A DNA stretch of 64,000 nucleotides from Vibrio sp. SS-MA-C1-2 (GTDB lineage Bacteria; Pseudomonadota; Gammaproteobacteria; Enterobacterales; Vibrionaceae). A program made the translations under genes and the position numbers. A model generated the notes under the pieces. It was not told the DNA's origin and made no database searches. It saw only the letters and a program-made list of their open reading frames with translations. Numbering within the stretch: the first letter of the stretch is position 1; every line of letters starts with the position of its first letter. Where the stretch lies: contig NZ_CP090981.1 in the NCBI RefSeq assembly GCF_021513135.1, positions 1,984,001 to 2,048,000 of the forward strand. Reading direction: 5' to 3'. Below, in pieces: positions 18,063-27,206 of the stretch.

Positions 18063-19375
18063 GCTTATCATTGAATATCAATCACTCTTCCCAGTTTTCG
18101 AATAAGTTAGCTTCTAGCGAAGGGTCTATAACAGAGCAGTCCACAACAGGTTGGGCCGTCAGAGAACAAGATAGTTTAATTACAAATGGTGCCGAGACTA
18201 ATTTTAAATCTCTTTTTTCTGCAATTAGCGATACAGAAAGCGAGAAACTGACAGAAAGTTTAAGTCTTGACTCTGCTCCTGTTGACCTAGTTTCAGTCGA
18301 TCTAGCTTCTTTAGACCTAGCTCTTGTCGATCTAGATACAGCATTGTCTGGTTTATCAGATGATCAGTTAAAAGACCTGACTGAAGAACTTGTTAGTTTT
18401 CTATCCCAATATCTATCAGAAAACAGTAGTGATGAAAGTAATCCGAATAGCCAATTGAATCAATTAGCGTTAATGGTTAATCAACAAGTTTTGGATAATA
18501 TCGGCTCTGGTGAGAATATTACCATTAATCAACTTATATCGACTGTGATTAATCCGTTTACTGTTAATGACGTTAATGCCAATGAAGTATCAAGAAGCCA
18601 AGACTATTTAAATACCCAACAGTTAGTGAGTAACTTTAAACAGTATTTGCAAAGACAGCAAAGCCCTATTTCAATCAATAATGTAACTGGTCATATTAAC
18701 GCAAATAGCTCACTAAATGTTGACAAAGGAAATCAGCAACACGTTGATGTAAATAAAACGCAATTGGCGAGCTTTATCTCACAAATGAAGGCAGCAAAAG
18801 GTCATCTTAGTCAAAATGGATCAGGTTTAAATTTAGCAAGTTTAAACAGTTCAAATATTAATACTGCCGGGTTATCGCGTAGTTCGAACAATGATCCGAA
18901 TGGTTTATTACTGCCAAGTCTAGGGCAAACATCTGCGGAATTTGTTGCTAAAGTCGGTGTGAGTTCAAATAGTACGTCTGGTGACATTGCCAACAAATTG
19001 CATTCTATCTTAGCGGATAAACTGACGTTTCAAGTACAAAGCAAAACACCAGTTGCAACGATTAGATTAGATCCACCCGAATTAGGTAAGCTGGATTTAA
19101 TGGTAAAACTAGATGGTGATAAGTTATCAATACAAATCACGTCAAATAACAGTGCAGTTCGAGAAGCGATTCAGCAAACATCAGAACGCTTACGGAATGA
19201 ATTGGTCAATCAAAATTTTTTAAATGTTGATGTTAGCGTTAATCAAGAATCGGGAAGTCGGGAATCATCAAGTTTTTCACAACAGTCACATGATGATGAA
19301 ACAATAATATCTGATAATAACTCCCAAGTTAACAACCAACTTGATGAGAATACGGATTTTTTAGTACGGGTATAA
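18059..19375 (+). CDS. fliK: Hook-length control protein FliK (lateral system, LafE)
   Basis: A 438-residue FliK-type protein. The first 320 residues are low-complexity, rich in Ser, Asn, Gln and Asp, with a repeated pattern VDLVSVDLASLDLALVDLD near residue 75. The conserved FliK C-domain is at about 335-400: ATIRLDPPELGKLDLMVKLD, then LSIQITSNNSAVREAIQQ. FliK measures hook length during export and switches substrate specificity at FlhB. It overlaps fliT by 4 bases and precedes fliL by 4 bases. Confidence 0.88.
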   Translation: MSLSLNINHSSQFSNKLASSEGSITEQSTTGWAVREQDSLITNGAETNFKSLFSAISDTESEKLTESLSLDSAPVDLVSVDLASLDLALVDLDTALSGLSDDQLKDLTEELVSFLSQYLSENSSDESNPNSQLNQLALMVNQQVLDNIGSGENITINQLISTVINPFTVNDVNANEVSRSQDYLNTQQLVSNFKQYLQRQQSPISINNVTGHINANSSLNVDKGNQQHVDVNKTQLASFISQMKAAKGHLSQNGSGLNLASLNSSNINTAGLSRSSNNDPNGLLLPSLGQTSAEFVAKVGVSSNSTSGDIANKLHSILADKLTFQVQSKTPVATIRLDPPELGKLDLMVKLDGDKLSIQITSNNSAVREAIQQTSERLRNELVNQNFLNVDVSVNQESGSRESSSFSQQSHDDETIISDNNSQVNNQLDENTDFLVRV

Positions 19376-19379
19376 CAAC

Positions 19380-19817
19380 ATGAAGATTATTCTAATAATT
19401 ATTGTTTCGATTGCATGCACCATTGGCGGTATGTTTTTCATCCAAGGTAAGGATGGTGTGATAGGCCAGAAGTTTGCTTCTATGTTAGATGAGCAATTAC
19501 CAGGTCGCGTAGATATTCATGATGTCCCTCTTTCTATCGAGAATTTAATTATTCCGATTAATAATGGCAAGCGTCAAAGTTTATTATTATTAGATTTAAC
19601 CTTATATATGTCACCAGAAGATAAAGAAGGTATTAATGACAATGTGCCTTTAATTAAGAATGTGATTATTAAATCGATGACCACCAAAGATCCAAGTTAT
19701 TTTTATAATCGTGATTTTATCGCTAATGTTGAAGTGGAATTAGACAAAATTCTAATAGAACAGCCAACGAAATCACGTATTAATCGAATTATATTAACTA
19801 AAGCAATCTATCAATAA
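19380..19817 (+). CDS. fliL: FliL basal-body-associated protein (lateral system, LafF)
   Basis: A 145-residue single-pass membrane protein with an N-terminal helix (residues 3-22, ILIIIVSIACTIGGMFFIQG) and a periplasmic domain of FliL size. FliL rings surround stators and help motor torque. It lies between fliK and the sigma factor gene, the lateral order, and its last base is the first of fliA (TAATG). Sequence identity in the family is low, so the neighbourhood matters. Confidence 0.75.
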   Translation: MKIILIIIVSIACTIGGMFFIQGKDGVIGQKFASMLDEQLPGRVDIHDVPLSIENLIIPINNGKRQSLLLLDLTLYMSPEDKEGINDNVPLIKNVIIKSMTTKDPSYFYNRDFIANVEVELDKILIEQPTKSRINRIILTKAIYQ

Positions 19818-20515
19818 TGTTATTAAAGCAGAGTTATCAACAGACGGAGCTTAAATCTTCTGCCGAACTGATGCAGTTAGAAACGGCAGCGATAGAGTCT
19901 CATATTGGTTTTGTGAAGAGCGTCTTAAGACAATATAGCGCAGTGCTTGATAGTGGGGCATTAGAAGATCTCTATCAAACGGCGATGATGACGTTGATTT
20001 TAGAGTTTAGAAAATTTAATCATATTGATAATGATGATTTCCAAAAGTCAGTAAAAGTTAAAATTCGATTTGAATTAATTAATGAATTAAGACGACAAGA
20101 CTTTGTTGAACGTAATAAACGTAAGTTAATTAGAGAAATTAACAAAGCAGAGATGACGTTAAGTCAAAAGTTAAAAAGAGTCCCCGAACATAGTGAGATT
20201 TGTGCTTATTTAGGTATTGAAACTCAACAATTTCATAATGCTTTAAATTATTCATCGATACAAGATGATACAGACCTTGATCAGTTAGTGGTTGAGAAGT
20301 TAGATGATGTCGACAGAGAATTACTGGTTGATGAAATTCAACAGCAGTTAGAAGCCATGCCATTAGAAGCACAAAAGGTCATGTATCTGATGTTCGAGGT
20401 CGGGTTAGGATTTGAAGAGGTTTCCATCGCTTTAGATCTCAGTATTGGCAAAATTCAACGAATTAAAGAGAAGGCAGTTAAATTACTAATTGCTGAGTTA
20501 GGAAGGAGAGACTAA
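19817..20515 (+). CDS. fliA: Flagellar sigma-28 factor FliA (lateral system, LafS)
   Basis: A 232-residue sigma-70-family factor of FliA size. Region 2 is visible at about 35-95 (LEDLYQTAMMTLILEFRKFN, KVKIRFELINELRRQDFVER), region 3 at about 100-150 (SQKLKRVPEHSEICAYLGIE), and region 4 with the helix-turn-helix at about 180-230 (FEEVSIALDLSIGKIQRIKE). It directs late lateral genes and is held by FlgM. The gene is coupled to fliL and motA by single-base TAATG overlaps, so it is made along with late motor parts. Confidence 0.92.
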   Translation: MLLKQSYQQTELKSSAELMQLETAAIESHIGFVKSVLRQYSAVLDSGALEDLYQTAMMTLILEFRKFNHIDNDDFQKSVKVKIRFELINELRRQDFVERNKRKLIREINKAEMTLSQKLKRVPEHSEICAYLGIETQQFHNALNYSSIQDDTDLDQLVVEKLDDVDRELLVDEIQQQLEAMPLEAQKVMYLMFEVGLGFEEVSIALDLSIGKIQRIKEKAVKLLIAELGRRD

Positions 20516-21402
20516 TGCAGAAGATTGTCGGATTTATCGTTATTGTCGCCGTGGTCTTTGGTGGTTTCTTTGCTGCGGGTGGTTCTTTTGGTGTTATTTT
20601 TAAACCCCTCGAATTAATGATTATTTTCGGTGCAGCGATTGGGGGATTGGTCATATCATCATCCATGAATACGCTCAAGCTCATGATGAGTCAAATTAGG
20701 TTATCTATTGGCTCGACTTATTATGATGCAGCTTATTATCGCGACCTTCTCTGTTTAATGTATGAGTTGATCAATGTGGCTCGACGCCAGAATGTTAAGG
20801 TGTTGGATAATCATGTTGAAAATCCAAATGACAGTGCAATTTTTAATAAATACCCAAAAATTGTAAAAGATGGCACCACGTTTAACTTTATTATTGATAC
20901 TCTGCGAGAGTGTATTAGCCAGCAACAAAATCATCACCAACTTGAAGCTGAACTTGAAGAAGAGATTGAAGTTCTCGAAGCTGAATTAGTTAAACCGTCA
21001 GAAAAAATGCATGCAATGGCAGAATCTATGCCGGGAATTGGGATACTTGCGGCGGTAATGGGGATTATTTTAACCATGCAAGGATTAGACGCGGAAATTA
21101 CCGTCATTGGACGCAATATTGCAGCAGCCTTGGTCGGAACATTTACGGGCATTTTCGGATGTTACTGTATGTTTGGCCCGTTATCAGCAAGTTTAAGAGA
21201 TGTTGCTGAGAGCCAAGTTGCCCCTTTGCAGTGCGTTAAATCGATGGTGATTGCTTATGCGATGGGTAAAACGGCGAACTCTTGTGTCAATGCAGGGCGT
21301 AGACATATCGAAGTAACTTATAAACCGACGTTTACTGAGTTAGAAGGTGTGATAGAAAATTTAGCCACGACATCTCAGCAAGAGCGTCGGGCTGCAGATT
21401 AA
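20515..21402 (+). CDS. motA: Proton-type stator protein MotA (lateral system, LafT)
   Basis: A 295-residue MotA of the long, proton-driven class (about 295 aa as in E. coli, against about 253 for sodium PomA). It begins with the helix GFIVIVAVVFGGFFAAGGSF and has ELMIIFGAAIGGLV, a cytoplasmic domain (YRDLLCLMYELINVARRQ), and two C-terminal helices (SMPGIGILAAVMGIILTM, then ALVGTFTGIFGCYCMFGPLS). It forms the ion channel with MotB in the inner membrane. It shares its start with the fliA stop. Confidence 0.95.
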   Translation: MQKIVGFIVIVAVVFGGFFAAGGSFGVIFKPLELMIIFGAAIGGLVISSSMNTLKLMMSQIRLSIGSTYYDAAYYRDLLCLMYELINVARRQNVKVLDNHVENPNDSAIFNKYPKIVKDGTTFNFIIDTLRECISQQQNHHQLEAELEEEIEVLEAELVKPSEKMHAMAESMPGIGILAAVMGIILTMQGLDAEITVIGRNIAAALVGTFTGIFGCYCMFGPLSASLRDVAESQVAPLQCVKSMVIAYAMGKTANSCVNAGRRHIEVTYKPTFTELEGVIENLATTSQQERRAAD

Positions 21403-21431
21403 TAATATCTTTACGATAAGAGGGCATTATT

Positions 21432-22412
21432 ATGGGTAGAGTACCCCCAGCAACGGTAATCGTTAAGAAAAGCCGTAGAAATAACAAAAAAGAGTTATCT
21501 CATGGTGGCTGGAAAGTGGCTATGGCCGACTTAATGATCTCTATGATGTGTCTATTTCTCGTACTTTGGTTGATTCAAACCATGACCAGTGAAGATAAGA
21601 AGAAATTGAAAGGGTATTTCACCCAAGGACATTTTGAATTAGGTGAAGAAATCGGCGCGTTACAAGGAAAAAATTCAATCAGTGAACTAAATCTGCCTGA
21701 ATTAGCAACTAGCTATCAACAAGCTGAGCTACATCGAGTCCGAGATACTGCGTTAATTGAAGGTGAGTATAACAGCCAGCAGCAACTTGAATCACTGGCT
21801 GATTTGATAGATGAAAAGGTTTATGCTTTAGGGGCTTCTGACTCTATTCGAATTGAAGTGACACCACAAGGCTTAAGAATTACTTTAGTTGATGCGGGTG
21901 AAGGGCCAATGTTTTACCGAGGTGGTACGGCAATCAATCCATTTTATGAGGATCTACTACTGAACCTTGCCCCAATATTTACCACCGTTAAAAATCGAAT
22001 GATTGTTTTGGGTCACACGGATGCCAGCCGTTATGCTGGTGCCAAACGAACTAATTGGGAATTGTCTACAGAGCGTGCCAATATCGCGCGTAATACCTTA
22101 GAGCAAGGTGGGATGGAAGCTTCACACATCTTTCAGGTTTCAGGGATGGGAGATCGATCTCCTCTTGATATGAATGACCCATATAGTGAGGTTAATCGTA
22201 GAATAGAGCTTTATATTTTAACTGCAGCCGCAGAAGCGTCACTACAGTTGGTTTACCAGCAGTCAGAGGCAAATCAAAATATTCAAGTTGCTCAGCAAGT
22301 GGATAGATCTGATCAACAGAGTTTAGATATCATTAATCAACAGAAAGCGATTGCATTTCAACAAGCTGCGTTTAATCAACCGGTCACAATATTTGATGCA
22401 ATCACTGAATAG
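21432..22412 (+). CDS. motB: Stator protein MotB (lateral system, LafU)
   Basis: A 326-residue MotB. One membrane helix holds the ion-binding aspartate (GGWKVAMADLMISMMCLFLV, Asp33 in my count). A periplasmic linker is followed by an OmpA-like peptidoglycan-binding domain at about 150-280 (IVLGHTDASRYAGAKRTNWE, LSTERANIARNTLEQ, QVSGMGDRSPLD, NRRIELYI). It anchors the MotA channel to the cell wall. It lies 29 bases after motA, with AAGAGGGCATTATT as ribosome site. A glutamine-rich tail of about 60 residues follows the OmpA domain. Confidence 0.95.
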   Translation: MGRVPPATVIVKKSRRNNKKELSHGGWKVAMADLMISMMCLFLVLWLIQTMTSEDKKKLKGYFTQGHFELGEEIGALQGKNSISELNLPELATSYQQAELHRVRDTALIEGEYNSQQQLESLADLIDEKVYALGASDSIRIEVTPQGLRITLVDAGEGPMFYRGGTAINPFYEDLLLNLAPIFTTVKNRMIVLGHTDASRYAGAKRTNWELSTERANIARNTLEQGGMEASHIFQVSGMGDRSPLDMNDPYSEVNRRIELYILTAAAEASLQLVYQQSEANQNIQVAQQVDRSDQQSLDIINQQKAIAFQQAAFNQPVTIFDAITE

Positions 22413-22493
22413 TGGGTTAAAATCTAGTATTGAAGTGTTCCTATTTATATCATTTTTTATCATGATCGCAATTTAAGACTTAAAGGTACGTTA

Positions 22494-22781
22494 ATGGAAA
22501 ATGAATTAGTGCTAGATAGACCTAAAAAACAGGTGGCTTGGTTAATTACGCTCTCTTATTTAGCACTTTTTCTCATCGTTGTCTTTCACTCTGCGTTCTC
22601 TAAATTAGGTGTGTTTTCGGCGTGTGCTTTGATTATTTTATTAAATGTAATTATGGTTTCATTTGTTACTCGAATACCTAAACAGCAATTCTCTTTAAAT
22701 GGCGAAGGGTACCTCCTTTTTCCTATCTTATTAGAAGTGATACTGTCCATTCTTATCTTAATTCTGTTGATTATTGCTTAG
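22494..22781 (+). CDS. Small three-helix membrane protein, unknown
   Basis: A 95-residue hydrophobic protein with three likely membrane segments (about 14-34, 40-57, 73-94), a charged N-terminus (MENELVLDRPKKQ) and a short polar loop FVTRIPKQQFSLNGEG. It starts at an ATG with AAGG seven bases upstream. It lies 81 bases after motB, on the same strand. I do not recognise a family. Membership of the flagellar operon is possible but not shown. Confidence 0.55.
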   Translation: MENELVLDRPKKQVAWLITLSYLALFLIVVFHSAFSKLGVFSACALIILLNVIMVSFVTRIPKQQFSLNGEGYLLFPILLEVILSILILILLIIA

Positions 22782-22852
22782 GTTTTTCCTTTCAATTTTT
22801 CTCTTTCAATCTCTCTCTTTTAATTTTACCCTTTCAAATTTTTAAATTAAAT

Positions 22853-23629
22853 TTAATTGATTAAGATTGTTTGGCTATCGATTACCCTTCCATGTACCAC
22901 TTCACCTGATTGGCTATTTTTAACTTTTATTTCATCACCCAGTAGCCCATTTTGCAGTGAAACTCCTTCAGTCACTATCGTTATATTACGCCTTTGAAGT
23001 TTGATATTAATGATTTCACCTTTAGTTATGTCGTAATCGATATAAAGGTAACGGGGTTGAATCATGGTGCCGACTCGTAATGAACGACGAACTTTGCGAT
23101 TCATTACTGGCTTTAAATTACGGTAGAACTGTTGCTGACTATTATAAATCTTGGTTTCAACTAGCTGTGTATTTTCATTATTTAATAATTCTCCTTTTTT
23201 TATTGGCAACTTTGCGGTAACCACTTTGGTCGTAAAGCGTGCATTAACAATATATTTTACATTCCATTCTGGAGTTATACAGCTCACTTGCCAACGATTC
23301 TTACCAATCATCTCTTTAGGCATTTTAATTTTGGGAGATTGACAGATTAATGTATTTAATGCGGTAGGGAATTTATAGTTGATGTCATAATTTTCATCTA
23401 TATTAATCGGGTAGTGGAATGAAATGATTTTCTCAGTTCTAGCTTGAATGCGCTGTTTTAGGGTGATTACCTCTGAATCGTTAATATTCTGTTCTATTAT
23501 CTGTTCATACGAAGCGGTTTCTGCTGCAAACAACGTCGAGGAATTTACCACTAATAATAAAGCGAAAAGTACTCTGTTTGATGAAATGGCTTGTTTAGTT
23601 GCCTTTACTTTTATTTTAAATAGCGTCAT
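22853..23629 (-). CDS. flgA: P-ring assembly chaperone FlgA (lateral system)
   Basis: A 258-residue secreted protein: signal segment at about 18-36 (VLFALLLVVNSSTLFAAE) and the SAF/FlgA domain in the C-terminal half (KVVTAKLPIKKGELL, then TQLVE, KVRRSLRVGTMIQPRYL, GVSLQNGLLGDEIKVKN). FlgA assists FlgI polymerisation in the periplasm. It is encoded opposite to the rest of the cluster. In other lateral clusters flgA is often divergent from flgB; here it stands alone next to the motAB end. About 140 bases before the start (towards 23830) are AT-rich. Confidence 0.85.
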   Translation of the reverse strand: MTLFKIKVKATKQAISSNRVLFALLLVVNSSTLFAAETASYEQIIEQNINDSEVITLKQRIQARTEKIISFHYPINIDENYDINYKFPTALNTLICQSPKIKMPKEMIGKNRWQVSCITPEWNVKYIVNARFTTKVVTAKLPIKKGELLNNENTQLVETKIYNSQQQFYRNLKPVMNRKVRRSLRVGTMIQPRYLYIDYDITKGEIINIKLQRRNITIVTEGVSLQNGLLGDEIKVKNSQSGEVVHGRVIDSQTILIN

Positions 23630-23801
23630 AGCTTCTTGTATTTTAATCCATTATTCCTAGTACCTATTCTTTCATTCTATCTAATAAATTGTAAATTACT
23701 TATATATTTTTGTTTTTAATTCGCATTAACTAACCATTTGCGTTGACTGTTAACTTTGTTACTCTTAGCTTTTATTTTTATTGATAATCGATGATATTTC
23801 A

Positions 23802-23814
23802 GATGATTATCATC
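23802..23814 (+). promoter_or_regulatory. Fur-box-like palindrome
   Basis: GATGATTATCATC is a 6-1-6 palindrome that matches the Fur 7-1-7 consensus core (TGATAATNATTATCA) at most positions. Another GATAATC lies at 23782-23789. It sits just upstream of the ribosome site of the gene at 23830. It is a candidate only. Confidence 0.35.
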
Positions 23815-23829
23815 TTATAAGGATGTATT

Positions 23830-24192
23830 TTGTCTTCCAAAATTTATCAACACCTCTCTATGGTCTGTTTTGCACTTTCTATTGTTGGGCTTTTTAACTA
23901 TTTTAGTTGGCAATTGCTCATACTTTGCTATTTAGCGCTAACCGCGACCGTGCTTTCTTCCTCTTTGATTGCAAAAAGTTGGTTGATCTATAAAAGCCAA
24001 CACTCTTTATTTCGCTATCTTGGTTTTTCTCTTTTTTGGTTTTTATCTATTGGAGCTTCATGGCGTTGGGTTAAAGCCAGAATAAAAGACAGTGAAGAGA
24101 TACCTGCTGAGCGGAAAATAGAGTTTATTGCTTATTATTCTCACCTTGAGGAGGATATTTCTCTACTTAATCAAAAAAGCATCAAGAAATAA
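23830..24192 (+). CDS. Small inner-membrane protein, unknown
   Basis: A 120-residue protein with three likely membrane segments (about 8-25, 27-48 and 60-80) and a charged C-terminus (ARIKDSEEIPAERKIEFIAY). The start is taken as TTG at 23830 because AAGGA lies seven bases upstream; the first in-frame ATG is residue 11. I recognise no family. It is flanked by flgA (opposite strand) and the ABC transporter, with a Fur-like palindrome in front. Confidence 0.5.
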   Translation: MSSKIYQHLSMVCFALSIVGLFNYFSWQLLILCYLALTATVLSSSLIAKSWLIYKSQHSLFRYLGFSLFWFLSIGASWRWVKARIKDSEEIPAERKIEFIAYYSHLEEDISLLNQKSIKK

Positions 24193-24416
24193 AAACAGTC
24201 AAAGAGCAAAAATCAATCAATCGAGTTTAGGGTGTATTCTCTAACACACTGATTATATAGAAATGTTATTTATATATATTTTTCTTTCTAAAATAAACAT
24301 TGCATTATGCTGGGTTTTCTTGTTATAAGTAAAGTATAACTGTTAAGATTTTGTAATTTATAATTAGTATTTAATTATAATAGGTTACATAAAACTTCAA
24401 TTACTTTAGGGATGAT

Positions 24417-25217
24417 ATGATGAAGAAAACTCTGGCAGCACTTGCTGTATTTGCTCTTTTTTCGACTGGAGCAAATGCTCAGCAGTCACCAGCGGCACTA
24501 CAACAAATTGCAAAAGATAAAGAACTTAAAGTCTGTTTTGAAGCAGGATATATGCCTTTTGAAATGACTGCAAAAAACGGAAATTTCATCGGTTTTGATA
24601 TCGATCTTGCTAAAGGCATGGCTCGTGCGATGGGTGTGAAATTTATTCCTGTTAATACTGCATGGGATGGTATTATTCCTGCACTACTAACGGGTAAATG
24701 TAACGTTATTATGGGTGGTATGACAATTACCGCTGAGCGTAATATGCAAGTTAATTTTGCTGACCCGTATATCGTTATCGGTCAATCAATCTTAATTAAC
24801 CCTAAGCTTGAAGGTAAGATCACCAACTATAAAGATTTAAACAGTGCGGATTTCACAGTGGCAACTCAGCTGGGAACCACAGGTGAAATTGCAATTAAAC
24901 GTTATATTCCAAAAGCAGAACTCAATGCGTTTGAGAATAAAACTGAAGCGGTTTTAGACGTAGTGAATGGTAAAGCTGACGCATTTGTTTACGATCTTCC
25001 GTTCAATGCGACTTATGCTTCTAAGCATGAAGGACAATTTGTTCACCTAGATACGCCATTTACTCATGAACCTCTTGGTTGGGCGATTCCTCAAGGTGAT
25101 CCTGATTTCTTAAACTTCTTAAATAACTATCTTCGTCAAATTAAAGGCGACGGTACGTATGACCGTTTATATACAAAATGGTTTAAACAAACTAAGTGGT
25201 TAAGCCAAGTACAGTAA
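24417..25217 (+). CDS. Polar amino-acid ABC transporter, periplasmic binding protein
   Basis: A 266-residue family 3 solute-binding protein. The signal peptide covers residues 1-22 (ending GANA-Q). Family motifs follow: KVCFEAGYMPFEMTAKNGNF, GFDIDLAKGMARAMG, GKCNVIMGGMTITAERNMQV, NFADPY, and a lobe-2 stretch AVLDVVNGKADAFVYDLP. It captures a polar amino acid in the periplasm; the ligand cannot be read from sequence. The gene is separated from its permease by a terminator-like hairpin, which usually lets the binding protein be made in excess. Confidence 0.92.
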   Translation: MMKKTLAALAVFALFSTGANAQQSPAALQQIAKDKELKVCFEAGYMPFEMTAKNGNFIGFDIDLAKGMARAMGVKFIPVNTAWDGIIPALLTGKCNVIMGGMTITAERNMQVNFADPYIVIGQSILINPKLEGKITNYKDLNSADFTVATQLGTTGEIAIKRYIPKAELNAFENKTEAVLDVVNGKADAFVYDLPFNATYASKHEGQFVHLDTPFTHEPLGWAIPQGDPDFLNFLNNYLRQIKGDGTYDRLYTKWFKQTKWLSQVQ

Positions 25218-25229
25218 GTCTACTTTTTA

Positions 25230-25256
25230 AGCTCCACAAGGTGTGGGGCTTTTTCT
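25230..25256 (+). terminator. Intra-operon terminator between binding protein and permease
   Basis: AGCTCCACA and TGTGGGGCT form a 9-bp stem (one G-U) with loop AGG and a following T-rich tract. It probably causes partial termination after the binding-protein gene. Confidence 0.8.
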
Positions 25257-25273
25257 TTATTTAAGAGTTTTTT

Positions 25274-26221
25274 ATGGAAAGTAAGTCCAAGAATTTATTT
25301 TGGAATGGTGTCTTTGTTTTTATTCTTGCGATTATCGGGTCTCTGATCTATTTCTCAGCTCAGAAAATTGATTATCACTGGAATTGGGAACGTGTTGTTC
25401 CTTATATTGCAAACAATGCCGCCACGCCAATCGCTGCTCCTGAAGATGGTAATATTATAACTAATGACCAAGGAGAGTTAGTATTAGAATCATTCACTGG
25501 TGAAATAGTGATGAATCTAAGCCAATATACTGAAGCAACCGTTTATGAGGGTGATCTAGTCTTTGAAGGCGATGAGATCGCAGCCATGAAAGAGTGGAAG
25601 TTGGGTGCGATTACTGAAGGTATTCTCGTTACCATCGACCTTTCACTTTGGTCGTTATTATTCTCTTTAATTATCGGCCTGATTATTGGTTTAATGCGGA
25701 TATCCTCAAATATTGCATTAAAGAAATTGGCCATAACCTATGTAGAGATTATTCGCGGAACACCATTATTGGTTCAGATATTCCTTGTCTATTTCTTTAT
25801 TGGTACGGTTCTCGATCTAGAACGTTTTACCGCAGGTGTGATTGCGCTATCAGTATTTACGGCCGCTTATGTTGCAGAGATCATCCGCTCTGGTATTCAA
25901 GCTATTCCTAAAGGTCAGATGGAAGCGGCAAGATCATTGGGGATGAATTATCCTAAAGCGATGATTTATGTCATTCTACCTCAAGCGTTTAAGAAAACAT
26001 TACCGCCATTAGCGGGGCAGTTAATTAACCTAATTAAAGATTCCTCTTTGGTTTCTGTTATTTCAATTACTGATTTAACAAAAGCGGGACGTGAAGTGGT
26101 GAGCAGTAGTTTTGCCCCATTTGAAGTTTGGTTTACTGTTGCAGCCCTCTATTTACTATTAACTAGCAGTCTGTCGTGGGCAATCCAAGTATTAGAGAAG
26201 AGGTTATCAAGCAGTGACTAA
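25274..26221 (+). CDS. Polar amino-acid ABC transporter, permease
   Basis: A 315-residue HisM/GlnP-type permease. An N-terminal helix (about 9-29) is followed by an unusual periplasmic insert of about 80 residues before the conserved domain. The conserved core (about 120-305) holds [20 protein letters not shown] and the EAA loop ([20 protein letters not shown]), ending with [18 protein letters not shown]. It forms the channel in the inner membrane, probably as a homodimer since only one permease gene is present. It overlaps the ATPase gene by 8 bases. Confidence 0.92.
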   Translation: MESKSKNLFWNGVFVFILAIIGSLIYFSAQKIDYHWNWERVVPYIANNAATPIAAPEDGNIITNDQGELVLESFTGEIVMNLSQYTEATVYEGDLVFEGDEIAAMKEWKLGAITEGILVTIDLSLWSLLFSLIIGLIIGLMRISSNIALKKLAITYVEIIRGTPLLVQIFLVYFFIGTVLDLERFTAGVIALSVFTAAYVAEIIRSGIQAIPKGQMEAARSLGMNYPKAMIYVILPQAFKKTLPPLAGQLINLIKDSSLVSVISITDLTKAGREVVSSSFAPFEVWFTVAALYLLLTSSLSWAIQVLEKRLSSSD

Positions 26222-26960
26222 TTCAATTTCAGATATTATTATCGCCAATGATGTTAATAAAATTTATCCTAATGGCTGTCATGCATTAAAAAATGTCTCA
26301 GCCTCAATTAAACCTGGTGAAGTGATTGTTATTGTTGGCCCTTCAGGTTCAGGTAAGTCGACTTTTTTACGTACATTAAATCAATTAGAAGTGATCAGCT
26401 CTGGTGACATTACGATTGATGGTATGGATATGTATGCTAAATCGACGAACATTAACGAACTTCGTGCTGATGTGGGAATGGTGTTCCAAAACTTTAATCT
26501 CTTTCCTCACAAAACAGCCCTAGAAAATGTGATGCTTGCACCATTAAAAGTGGCAAACCGTGATAAAAAAGAGGTAGAAGAGCACAGTAAAGACTTGCTT
26601 TATAAAGTGGGACTTTCTGACCGAATGACCAATTATCCAAACCATTTATCTGGTGGTCAACAACAAAGGGTTGCGATTGCCCGCGCATTAGCAATGAAAC
26701 CTAATATTATGTTGTTTGATGAACCGACTTCTGCACTTGATCCTGAAATGGTTGGCGAGGTTCTGGATGTCATGAAAGATCTTGCTAAAGAGGGGATGAC
26801 CATGGTGATTGTGACTCACGAAATGGGTTTTGCCAAAGAGGTGGCTGATCGGGTGTTATTTATGGAAGATGGGGAGTTAGTGGTTTCAGATAATCCTGAA
26901 AACTTTTTCACCAACCCGACTAATCCAAGATTAAAGCAGTTCTTATCAAAAGTACTTTAA
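26214..26960 (+). CDS. Polar amino-acid ABC transporter, ATPase
   Basis: A 248-residue ABC ATPase of the GlnQ/HisP class. Walker [10 protein letters not shown] at about 44-52, the Q-loop ([12 protein letters not shown]), the signature LSGGQQQR, Walker [15 protein letters not shown] and the switch histidine in VTHEMGFA are all intact. It powers the permease encoded just upstream and is translated from an overlapping start. A strong terminator follows at 26980, closing the operon. Confidence 0.95.
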   Translation: MTNSISDIIIANDVNKIYPNGCHALKNVSASIKPGEVIVIVGPSGSGKSTFLRTLNQLEVISSGDITIDGMDMYAKSTNINELRADVGMVFQNFNLFPHKTALENVMLAPLKVANRDKKEVEEHSKDLLYKVGLSDRMTNYPNHLSGGQQQRVAIARALAMKPNIMLFDEPTSALDPEMVGEVLDVMKDLAKEGMTMVIVTHEMGFAKEVADRVLFMEDGELVVSDNPENFFTNPTNPRLKQFLSKVL

Positions 26961-26979
26961 TGTAATTTTGGCGATCATC

Positions 26980-27031
26980 ACTCTCTTATTTTTCTGTTCT
27001 TTTTGAATGGTGATGAATAAGAGAGTTTTTT
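26980..27031 (+). terminator. Terminator of the amino-acid ABC operon
   Basis: ACTCTCTTATT (26980-26990) pairs with AATAAGAGAGT (27016-27026) over 11 bp, followed by a T6 run. The loop is about 25 bases. Confidence 0.8.
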
Positions 27032-27206
27032 AGCTATTTCCTTTCAAAATATCTTACTTTTATTTACATAATTTCTTAATAATGGAATCTTATTTCTGTC
27101 AGTTTCAATGGTATTTAAAGCACGATTAAATGGAATCAGAGCGTTTGTGCTACTGAAATTTTATTCTACAGTGTTATGATGTGGTTTCACTTAATATTGA
27201 AAGTAC

